A program made the position numbers and the translations under genes. Below, one piece after another: positions 1 through 4,565 of a stretch of DNA of 8,916 nt (within the stretch, counting starts at the first letter, position 1; each line of letters begins with the position of its first letter). The notes beneath the pieces are model-generated. The model did not search any database. It was not told the origin of the DNA and saw only the letters and a list, made by a program, of their open reading frames with translations. This DNA is from HyVt-560 sp964577195 (GTDB lineage Bacteria; Pseudomonadota; Gammaproteobacteria; UWMA-0217), in the NCBI GenBank assembly GCA_964577195.1, contig CAZNYF010000120.1:1-8916 (forward strand). Direction: 5' to 3'.

Positions 1-67
1 CGGTATAGCCCAGGATCAATCCAAATAATCCGGATAAAATGCCAATCGTCAGGATTGCAGCAATCAT
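1..67 (-). CDS. rsxB: RsxB/RnfB, N-terminal fragment (runs off the window)
   Basis: Only the first 22 codons are present; the gene continues past base 1. They encode a hydrophobic stretch beginning MIAAILTIGILSG, which matches the N-terminal membrane anchor expected of RnfB/RsxB, the iron-sulfur subunit of the Rnf/Rsx membrane electron-transport complex. The ATG lies 5 nt after the rsxA stop codon on the same strand, which is the usual rsxA-rsxB operon order. Identity rests on this context and the hydrophobic start; the ferredoxin-like cysteine clusters of RsxB lie outside the window. Confidence 0.8.
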   Translation of the reverse strand, partial: MIAAILTIGILSGLFGLILGYT

Positions 68-72
68 GAGCG

Positions 73-654
73 CTAAACTTGAACCAGTCCGGTAAATCCC
101 ATAAATGCCAGCGACATGAGACCTGCCGTAACCAGCGCTATTGCCGTGCCTTTGAATGGGGCGGGAACATCGCCAACAGCCACTCGCTCACGCATTGCGG
201 CAAACAGCACTAACACCAGCGTAAAGCCGATGGATGCGCCAAAGCCATAGAGTGCCGAGGTAATAAAGCCATTACTCTCCTGAACATTGAGCAAAGCAAC
301 ACCCAGAACAGCGCAGTTGGTTGTAATGAGCGGTAAATAAATGCCCAGGACTTTATAGAGCAACGGGCTGGTTTTATGCACCACCATTTCGGTAAAGCCC
401 ACAATCGCGGCAATCACCAAAATAAAACTGATAGTACGCAAATACTCGATCTCCAGTGGTTCCAGCAAATAGTGATTCACCAGATAGCTGGAAATGGACG
501 ATAGCGTGAGCACGAATGTAGTTGCCAAACCCATGCCGATAGCCGTTTCCAGCTTGCGGGATACACCCATGAACGGGCATAGGCCAAGGAACTTCACCAG
601 CACAAAATTGTTAACCAGAATGGTGCTAACGAGGATAAGGGCGAACTCAGTCAT
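73..654 (-). CDS. rsxA: Electron transport complex subunit RsxA/RnfA
   Basis: Integral membrane subunit of the Rnf/Rsx complex, which couples electron transfer between ferredoxin and NAD to ion movement; in enterobacteria Rsx also keeps SoxR reduced. The 193-residue length is what I expect for the family. The protein is almost all hydrophobic, consistent with about six membrane helices. It carries two conserved cysteines, C26 in the FLGLCPFMG segment and C114 in LITTNCAVLG, which in studied Rnf complexes help hold an iron-sulfur centre in the membrane. The start MTEFALILVS is typical. No strong Shine-Dalgarno sequence precedes the ATG. It is the first gene of a leftward operon, with rsxB 5 nt downstream. 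A TATTAT -10-like hexamer lies upstream at 693-698. The call is secure. Confidence 0.97.
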   Translation of the reverse strand: MTEFALILVSTILVNNFVLVKFLGLCPFMGVSRKLETAIGMGLATTFVLTLSSISSYLVNHYLLEPLEIEYLRTISFILVIAAIVGFTEMVVHKTSPLLYKVLGIYLPLITTNCAVLGVALLNVQESNGFITSALYGFGASIGFTLVLVLFAAMRERVAVGDVPAPFKGTAIALVTAGLMSLAFMGFTGLVQV

Positions 655-692
655 ATCAGCAAGGATTACCTAATTATTCGAGGGCATCTCTA

Positions 693-698
693 ATAATA
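693..698 (-). promoter_or_regulatory. Possible -10 box for rsxA
   Basis: On the minus strand this reads TATTAT, 39 nt upstream of the rsxA ATG. The hexamer 17 nt further upstream (CTGCAT) is a poor -35, so this is only a weak promoter candidate. The position suits the first gene of the rsx operon. Confidence 0.3.
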
Positions 699-1024
699 GA
701 AGTGTGATTTAGGGAATGCAGTAAATAGTGCATTTTTGACCCAAAAATGAGGAGAATAGTGTGCTATTCGACGAGTTATGTCCAAGGATGGAAGGTATTT
801 CGCAAGGAGCCAGGATGGCGGTGCGATTGGGGTGAAAAGGTGCTGTTTAATACGTTTCATAAATTGTGCTTCTATTTTTAGAGGTGCCCTCGAGTCAATG
901 TAAAGCCGAGCGGGGTGAGGTGCAAATTCTAGGAAACTGGTGAGGAATTATACATGAGGTATCTCACCCTACGTGATGTTAATTATCGTCCAGGTATCGT
1001 GGATATCTCATGGATTTATCTGCT

Positions 1025-1046
1025 GTTTCAAATTAATGTTTGGAAC
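1025..1046. repeat. Inverted repeat, 8-bp arms
   Basis: GTTTCAAA (1025-1032) and TTTGGAAC (1039-1046) are complementary at 7 of 8 positions, separated by TTAATG. It lies about 110 bases past the vapC stop on that gene's strand. No T-run follows on either strand, so it is not a standard intrinsic terminator. Confidence 0.4.
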
Positions 1047-1050
1047 AACA

Positions 1051-1064
1051 TTGCTTTAAAGCAA
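1051..1064. repeat. Perfect 14-bp palindrome
   Basis: TTGCTTTAAAGCAA is its own reverse complement. It sits 5 bp right of the inverted repeat at 1025-1046, in the gap downstream of the minus-strand toxin gene. It could be a protein-binding site or part of the transcript 3' end. It lacks the uridine tract of an intrinsic terminator. Confidence 0.45.
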
Positions 1065-1157
1065 CAGTCACGAATGTACTACGGCCCTTAAACGAGATCG
1101 ACACTATTTTGTGAGGTGCTAAGCGGCAACAACTTCGATCTTCTTGAAGCAGTCTGG

Positions 1158-1598
1158 TTAGTCGGCTTTTAAAATAAGAAGGTTATTTTTAGCCGCTGCT
1201 TTATCCAGCGCCTGTATACCTTTATCGAAGCTAACCAGTCGGCCATTATTGTGAATCGCTAATGAGAGTAAATAGGCATCGGTGATTTGACGATGGCCTA
1301 ATAACTGACCCTTCTGGAAAATGACTGCATCATCGAGTGGAATAGAATCTTGCCAAAATTGATGCTGTGGTAAAGCAGTGATCCTCGTTAGTAGCTCAAT
1401 AGCATTCATCGGGCTTACGGCATCTACCAGGATTTTCGCGTTGGATGATAAACGCACCAGTCCGGTTTGTGTAATCGGACATGTCGCCCATCCGTGGCGA
1501 CTCTCTTTGCTGAACCATTCATGTGCAGCTTGATGATGAATATGTGAAGGCCATGCCAGCGCTACCAGCACATTCAGATCAAGCAGTGCAGGTTTCAT
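1158..1598 (-). CDS. vapC: VapC-type PIN-domain ribonuclease toxin
   Basis: Toxin of a type II toxin-antitoxin pair; PIN-domain VapC toxins are metal-dependent endoribonucleases that block translation by cutting tRNA or rRNA. The 146-residue protein starts with the PIN strand MKPALLDLNVLVAL (acidic residue D7). It has the CPITQTGLVRL segment (40-50) typical of one VapC subfamily, and ends with the acidic positions ITDAYLL (D107) and SFDKG (D125). The second acidic position, often Glu in the TExGFVR motif, is Gln44 here. I believe Gln also occurs in this subfamily, but I cannot check whether it affects activity. The ATG overlaps the stop of the upstream RHH antitoxin as ATGA, so the two are translationally coupled. 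The RNA target cannot be inferred. Confidence 0.93.
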   Translation of the reverse strand: MKPALLDLNVLVALAWPSHIHHQAAHEWFSKESRHGWATCPITQTGLVRLSSNAKILVDAVSPMNAIELLTRITALPQHQFWQDSIPLDDAVIFQKGQLLGHRQITDAYLLSLAIHNNGRLVSFDKGIQALDKAAAKNNLLILKAD

Positions 1599-1819
1599 GC
1601 ATCATCATCTAGCATTTTTACGTGTTCAGGTGTAATTGGAGCAGCGTTTTCTGAAACAGGGAAAACCGGAAAGTTATTTGATGTTTCAATCATTGCCGAA
1701 TTCTGTAGTCCTTTACGTGCTAGCTCGGAAAGCACGGTTCCAAGCGCCACCTTTTTCTGTTCAGCCAAATACCGAACCGCTGAAAGAACATCATCATCAA
1801 TTGAAATCGTTGTACGCAT
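1595..1819 (-). CDS. vapB: Ribbon-helix-helix antitoxin (VapB-like)
   Basis: Antitoxin partner of the PIN toxin encoded next. The 74-residue protein opens with MRTTISIDDDVLSAVRYLAEQKK, the beta strand and first helix of a ribbon-helix-helix DNA-binding fold (about residues 1-40). These proteins dimerise, bind operators in their own promoter and neutralise the toxin with the C-terminal tail. The tail from about residue 45 is polar and acidic and ends MLDDDA, fitting a flexible toxin-binding segment. The stop overlaps the toxin ATG by 4 nt. The Shine-Dalgarno sequence is weak. Two inverted repeats over the predicted promoter (1839-1861 and 1867-1882) are the likely autoregulatory operators. The function is clear; the exact subfamily is not. 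Confidence 0.9.
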   Translation of the reverse strand: MRTTISIDDDVLSAVRYLAEQKKVALGTVLSELARKGLQNSAMIETSNNFPVFPVSENAAPITPEHVKMLDDDA

Positions 1820-1838
1820 GATTGCTACCGTTCAATGC

Positions 1839-1861
1839 TTAGGTTGATAGGTCAATCCTAA
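1839..1861. promoter_or_regulatory. Operator-like inverted repeat over the -10 of the RHH vapBC promoter
   Basis: TTAGGTTGA (1839-1847) pairs with TCAATCCTAA (1852-1861) apart from one bulged base, across a 4-bp centre. It lies 20 bases upstream of the antitoxin ATG and covers the predicted -10 and transcription start. Autorepression by the RHH antitoxin is an inference from position and from the family's known behaviour. Confidence 0.55.
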
Positions 1862-1883
1862 CAGGATGATGTTAAGACATCAA
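1855..1883 (-). promoter_or_regulatory. Predicted promoter of the RHH vapBC operon
   Basis: On the minus strand, TTGATG (complement of 1878-1883) and TAGGAT (complement of 1855-1860) are separated by exactly 17 bp. Each matches four of six consensus bases. Transcription would start near 1848, about 30 bases before the antitoxin ATG. Both hexamers fall inside inverted repeats. Confidence 0.5.
1867..1882. promoter_or_regulatory. Second operator-like inverted repeat, over the -35
   Basis: TGATGT and ACATCA are perfect 6-bp arms around TAAG. The right arm overlaps the predicted -35 hexamer of the minus-strand vapBC promoter. Its sequence differs from the repeat at 1839-1861, so the two may bind different proteins or one protein with different affinity. 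Confidence 0.5.
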
Positions 1884-2142
1884 AGCATCGAGATGTGAGG
1901 TAACCGGTTAAGGCCACGCTCTGGCGGTCGTAGATCTCCCGACAAACAGCACCCAGAATTTCACAGCAAAACTCAGAAATCCGCACTCCCATAGCGAGCA
2001 GAAAAACCTATGTCTGCTTGTTACAGCAGTCAAAATACCTCAATAAATAGCTGGTTCTGTAATACGAGGGCTGTATGCCTACGATTTTCTGTAGCTAAAA
2101 AATGTCCTGTATTGACTGATAATATTTTCAACAACCGCTTGT

Positions 2143-2171
2143 TTGACGGCAATCCGCATACGTGGGATTAT
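2143..2171 (+). promoter_or_regulatory. Predicted promoter of the second vapBC operon
   Basis: TTGACG (2143-2148) and GATTAT (2166-2171) are separated by 17 bp. The -35 matches five of six consensus bases and the -10 four of six. A start 7 bases past the -10 would fall on the A of the ATG at 2178, giving a leaderless transcript. This fits the absence of a Shine-Dalgarno sequence before that ATG. Confidence 0.5.
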
Positions 2172-2176
2172 CCCAC
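2162..2176. promoter_or_regulatory. Operator-like perfect inverted repeat covering the -10
   Basis: GTGGGAT, a central T, then ATCCCAC: perfect 7-bp arms ending 1 base before the antitoxin ATG. It contains the predicted -10 hexamer. AbrB-like antitoxins usually repress their own promoter, so this is the obvious operator candidate. Confidence 0.6.
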
Positions 2177-2177
2177 C

Positions 2178-2411
2178 ATGAGCACATCAACCGCCGATGC
2201 AAAAAGACGCATAGTTCTACCGGGCGCTAGTCCGGGAGATGTTTACGATGTACAGAGGATCAATGAGGATCAGGTCGTCCTGGTAAAACTCCAGCGTCCT
2301 CCTCTCCCAAAACAGACACAGAAGCAGGACGTACTGCGAGCGATTTCTAAATCTCCCCTACATCCCACTAAGAGCTGGGAAAAACTAAAAAATCTTACGC
2401 GGGAACTGTGA
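2178..2411 (+). CDS. vapB: AbrB/SpoVT-like antitoxin (VapB type)
   Basis: Antitoxin of the second type II module. From the ATG at 2178 it is 77 residues. The N-terminal part (about 5-40), with DAKRRIVLPGASPGDVYDV followed by a hydrophobic strand near VVLVKL, looks like the swapped-hairpin AbrB DNA-binding fold: a basic RRIVLP strand, then PGD and a hydrophobic strand. The lysine-rich C-terminal tail would contact the toxin. The frame stays open upstream to an ATG at 2010, but the added 56 residues look non-coding and would span the promoter and operator, so I chose 2178. There is no Shine-Dalgarno sequence there, and leaderless translation is likely. The stop overlaps the toxin GTG start by 4 nt. 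Confidence 0.8.
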   Translation: MSTSTADAKRRIVLPGASPGDVYDVQRINEDQVVLVKLQRPPLPKQTQKQDVLRAISKSPLHPTKSWEKLKNLTREL

Positions 2412-2824
2412 TACTGCTTGATACCAATGTGTTGATCTACGCATCTACCCAGGACTCGCCGTTTGAAGCTTGGTCTAAGCAGATCATAGCTGATGCGGTT
2501 GTCACTAAAGGCGCGGCAGTGAACGCAATTAGTCTGGCTGAAATCTGTGTGGGAGAAAATGAACCTGAAAATGTCGCCAATACAATACGTAGTTGGGGTA
2601 TTAACATACTTGATATACCCGCAGCAGCAGCCGAGATTTCAGCGATGGCATACCGAGACTATCGACAAAGACGGTATTCACACTCAGCTAAGGATTCACC
2701 TGTCACACCACTCCCAGACTTCTTTATTGGCGCTCACGCACAGATAATGAACTGGTCGCTAGCAACAGCGGATTTGGGGCGATTTAAAACTTATTTCCCA
2801 TCTGTAGCACTGATAACGCCATAA
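2408..2824 (+). CDS. vapC: VapC-type PIN-domain ribonuclease toxin (second module)
   Basis: PIN-domain endoribonuclease toxin of 138 residues, paired with the AbrB-like antitoxin. The four acidic PIN positions are all visible: D5 in MILLDTNVLIYA, E45 in ISLAEICVG, D104 in LPDFFIGAHA and D122 in TADLGRF. The active site therefore appears intact. The start is a GTG whose last two bases and the next base form the antitoxin stop (GTGA), indicating translational coupling. It is only distantly like the minus-strand toxin at 1158-1598, and the antitoxin folds differ, so the two modules are separate acquisitions rather than a duplication. A hairpin and then a 250-bp repeat follow the stop. Confidence 0.94.
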   Translation: MILLDTNVLIYASTQDSPFEAWSKQIIADAVVTKGAAVNAISLAEICVGENEPENVANTIRSWGINILDIPAAAAEISAMAYRDYRQRRYSHSAKDSPVTPLPDFFIGAHAQIMNWSLATADLGRFKTYFPSVALITP

Positions 2825-2867
2825 CTGTTAGATTAGAAATCGGACACCGAGATCTGTTTTAGGACTA

Positions 2868-2882
2868 CGTCTTGGAAAGACG
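2868..2882 (+). repeat. Hairpin CGTCTT-GGA-AAGACG downstream of vapC
   Basis: Perfect 6-bp stem with a 3-nt loop, 43 bases after the vapC stop. No T-run follows, so it is not a classical intrinsic terminator. It may stabilise or process the toxin mRNA 3' end. Confidence 0.45.
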
Positions 2883-2938
2883 CGACCCCATGATTTCACC
2901 CGTTACCAGCACCGTCAGAGGAATGAAGCTTGGGGTCG
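2883..2938. repeat. Spaced inverted repeat CGACCCCA / TGGGGTCG
   Basis: Perfect 8-bp arms at 2883-2890 and 2931-2938, about 40 bp apart. In RNA they could extend by a G-U and a C-G pair. It directly abuts the left end of the 250-bp repeat and has no equivalent before the right copy. Confidence 0.4.
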
Positions 2939-2941
2939 TGC

Positions 2942-3193
2942 TACATGGGATGAGCGTATCCCGGCAAGCCTATCGGCTAACCTTTTCGTAACAAACGCTA
3001 TTCAACGCAAATTTTTTCTTAGTTGGCTCTGGTAAATTCAGAGTCATTATCTCTGCGTCTGCTCATTTTTATTTTGGCGTTAATTACCAAGATTTTCACT
3101 GAAAAATAAACAGCTGCCTGAGGCAGTGATCAAAACCCCTCAAGAAATAGCCAATTCAGCGATGCGAGTGCAGTATGCCGACGGAGTTCGGCT
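2942..3193 (+). repeat. Long direct repeat, left copy
   Basis: This 252-bp segment is about 84% identical by eye to 4574-4823, in the same orientation. Exact shared blocks include a run with GTTGGCTCTGGTAAATTCAG (3023-3042) and a run with GATCAAAACCCCTCAAGAAA (3128-3147). Both copies keep a small GGGAT...ATCCC hairpin at their left end. This copy also contains TAACAAACGC (2989-2998) and ATTTTGGCGTTA (3071-3082). Weaker similarity reaches back to 2934. It follows the vapBC pair and precedes the lipid-gene pair. No ORF is shared by the two copies. Confidence 0.85.
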
Positions 3194-3283
3194 GTTAAAA
3201 TTTGGATGCCTTAATTTTTTTGGGCCAGCTGATTTTGGCGTTATGCTTTAGTAAAATTAACCATCATTATTTTTCAATAGGAG

Positions 3284-3289
3284 TATAAT
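3284..3289 (+). promoter_or_regulatory. TATAAT -10 box before the lipid-gene pair
   Basis: A consensus TATAAT lies 17 bases before the ATG at 3307. No convincing -35 is found at 16-18 bp spacing. Transcription would begin near 3296, leaving a leader of about 11 nt with a short AGGG (3299-3302) as a weak ribosome binding site. Confidence 0.4.
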
Positions 3290-3306
3290 TAATAGTTTAG
3301 GGTCGC

Positions 3307-3960
3307 ATGACTACAGATAAAGTAAAATCTCAAGAATTACAACCTACCATTCTTTCTTATGTGAAAGATATTCCTAACCTGTGTTCACTTTCAGGGTTAG
3401 CCTGTACAATATTTTCCATTTATTTCAGTATATTAAGCGTTTACTACGCTGCAATGATTGGCATGATCTGGGCTGTTGCATTTGACTGGGCAGATGGTCT
3501 CATAGCCAGAAGAATGAAAGGGCGAACAGGTAACGACCGAGCATTTGGTGGTCAGCTTGATGTATTGATTGATATTGTAAGTTATGGTGTCGCTCCAGCT
3601 ATTCTTTTACTAAGCTATGGAAAATTTGAGCCTGTGTTTTTAGTTGGGGCTTTTATAATGCTCGCCGCCAGTGCAATAAGGTTGAGTTATTTTAGTGTGT
3701 TTGGGCTTGCAGGTGGGTCGAAATACACAGGGCTAGCTCTTGATAACAACAATATAATACTTGTTTTCATATTCTTATTTGAAGGCGCTTTTAGTCAGGG
3801 AGTCTTTTCTATCATTCTTTATATTAGTGGTTTAGGACTTGCTGCTTTGAATGTGTCTCAAATTAAAACACCAAAACTCTCTGGTAACCCAATTAATGTT
3901 TATATTCTTGCAATTTACACGCTTGGAATGACGAGTATCTATGGCTGGAAACTTCTATAG
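3307..3960 (+). CDS. CDP-alcohol phosphatidyltransferase family membrane protein
   Basis: Membrane enzyme of 217 residues from the family that moves a phosphate-linked group from a CDP-activated donor to an alcohol (phosphatidylserine, phosphatidylglycerol and choline/ethanolamine phosphotransferases). The signature is clear: D60, D63-G64, A67-R68, G81, D85 and D89, with four metal-binding aspartates. Several hydrophobic segments flank it (about 28-58, 92-125, 148-180, 197-213). IPNLCSL near residue 22 and SYGVAPA at 92-98 resemble PssA-type phosphatidylserine synthases. Two things are odd: 12 residues separate AR from the first G instead of the usual 8, and the PssA GLPxPAAA region is replaced by GLALDNNN (142-149). 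The gene is AT-rich compared with the flanks. A cytidylyltransferase gene follows 58 nt later. The substrate is unknown. Confidence 0.85.
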   Translation: MTTDKVKSQELQPTILSYVKDIPNLCSLSGLACTIFSIYFSILSVYYAAMIGMIWAVAFDWADGLIARRMKGRTGNDRAFGGQLDVLIDIVSYGVAPAILLLSYGKFEPVFLVGAFIMLAASAIRLSYFSVFGLAGGSKYTGLALDNNNIILVFIFLFEGAFSQGVFSIILYISGLGLAALNVSQIKTPKLSGNPINVYILAIYTLGMTSIYGWKLL

Positions 3961-4018
3961 AAAAACATTGGTAAAAAATATTAACTAAAGTCCATTAATT
4001 TAGGAGTTAAATAGCATA

Positions 4019-4438
4019 ATGGTAGTATCTACGGTAGGCACTTTTGATTTATTGCATGTTGGTCATCTTGCATTGGTGGAATATTGTGCCTCATTGGGCA
4101 ACATAGTTGCTGTTGGTGTTGCTTCTGATGAAGTAGTCAAACTGTACAAACCGAATATTCCTGTCATACCGCTTGAACAACGAATTGAAATGCTTAAAGC
4201 ACTTCGCTGTGTGGATATTGTACTTCCGTATCATGAACTGGATTACCTTCCTTTTTGTAAAGAAGTTAAAGCAGATGTTTTTGTTATTGGCGAAGACTGG
4301 GGTAAAAAACCTCATAATCAAGATGTAGAAAAATATTTTAATACACAAGGAAAAAAAGTAGTTCAAATAAAATATAGCCCGAGAAATTCGTCCACTAAAA
4401 TAAAACAAAATGTTATGGCTCAATTTCAAAGCCAGTGA
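4019..4438 (+). CDS. TagD-like cytidylyltransferase
   Basis: Soluble nucleotidyltransferase of 139 residues, near the size of glycerol-3-phosphate cytidylyltransferase TagD. It should condense CTP with an alcohol phosphate to give a CDP-alcohol and pyrophosphate. Visible motifs are GTFDLLHVGH (7-16, including the HxGH nucleotide-binding motif), the EQRIEMLKALRCVD helix (53-66), VIGEDWG (89-95) and a C-terminal SSTKIK (124-129) where TagD has the RTxGISTTxI motif. The latter is altered to SPRNSSTKI. An AGGAG sits 12 nt before the ATG, slightly far. It follows the CDP-alcohol phosphatidyltransferase in the same direction and likely shares its transcript. The last residues (VMAQFQSQ) lie where the DNA overlaps a minus-strand coding remnant, so the tail may be a junction product. 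Glycerol-3-phosphate is only one possible substrate. Confidence 0.85.
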   Translation: MVVSTVGTFDLLHVGHLALVEYCASLGNIVAVGVASDEVVKLYKPNIPVIPLEQRIEMLKALRCVDIVLPYHELDYLPFCKEVKADVFVIGEDWGKKPHNQDVEKYFNTQGKKVVQIKYSPRNSSTKIKQNVMAQFQSQ

Positions 4439-4565
4439 TCTTGAACCCATCCTCAGCAGAGTCAATCTCGACACCAATAACTGGATAGCCACCGTTCTCA
4501 CTTTGAAGAGCATCGCCGCAGGGCAATTGGGATCGAATCAAGCAAAAATCCAGAGAGACAGGTCG
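4413..4565 (-). pseudogene. Probable C-terminal coding remnant, minus strand
   Basis: A minus-strand frame is open for 50 codons and ends at TAA (complement of 4413-4415). The deduced sequence looks protein-like, with GGYPVIGVEID and then SAEDGFKITGFEIEP at its end. There is no ATG or convincing start, and a stop appears at 4566-4568, just inside the weak left edge of the right 250-bp repeat. This suggests the 3' end of a gene cut off when the repeat or cassette arrived. Its tail overlaps the cytidylyltransferase end by 26 bp, tail to tail. I do not recognise the family. A chance open frame cannot be excluded. Confidence 0.4.

Larger units (their letters stand above)
655..1157. other. Non-coding stretch between rsxA and the first toxin gene
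   Basis: About 500 bases with no ORF I would defend. The left end should hold the rsxA promoter. The middle has a loose inverted repeat, GGTGAG at 939-944 with CTCACC at 963-968. The right part, just beyond the vapC stop, holds two clearer palindromes listed separately. A 44-codon ORF (747-881, plus) lacks a ribosome binding site. I see no transposase remnant or integrase here, and it does not resemble the 250-bp repeats found further right. Confidence 0.5.
2825..3306. other. Non-coding stretch with hairpins and the left 250-bp repeat
   Basis: About 480 bases between the second vapC and the phosphatidyltransferase gene. In order it holds a tight hairpin (2868-2882), a spaced inverted repeat (2883-2938), the left copy of the direct repeat (2942-3193), an AT-rich spacer with a T-run near 3213, and a TATAAT box before the next gene. 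One plus frame is open from 2832 to 3032 without an ATG. That frame is not kept in the other repeat copy, so I do not call a gene. Confidence 0.6.

Noticed and set aside
747..881. Plus-strand ORF of 44 codons, rich in Trp
   Set aside because: No ribosome site, no recognisable domain and no coupling to neighbours.
2010..2177. N-terminal extension of the AbrB-like antitoxin frame from an ATG at 2010
   Set aside because: The 56 extra residues look unlike a protein domain, and they span the predicted promoter and the palindrome. The AbrB-like fold starts just after the ATG at 2178.
1158..2824. The two vapBC modules as an inverted duplication
   Set aside because: The antitoxins belong to different folds (RHH and AbrB-like) and the toxins share little beyond the PIN motifs.
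2832..3035. Open plus-strand frame of 67 codons running into the left repeat, with a protein-like look (RLGKTRPHDFTRYQH)
   Set aside because: It has no ATG or ribosome site, and the same frame in the right copy is broken by a 1-nt indel. Better explained as repeat DNA.
3177..3220. GCCGA-CGGAGT-TCGGC hairpin followed by a T-run, as an intrinsic terminator
   Set aside because: The T-run is about 20 nt after the stem, too far for Rho-independent termination, and the stem is not kept in the right copy.
4091..4513. Minus-strand open frame of 140 codons
   Set aside because: It is antisense to the clear cytidylyltransferase gene and has low-complexity hydrophobic composition. It is a shadow.
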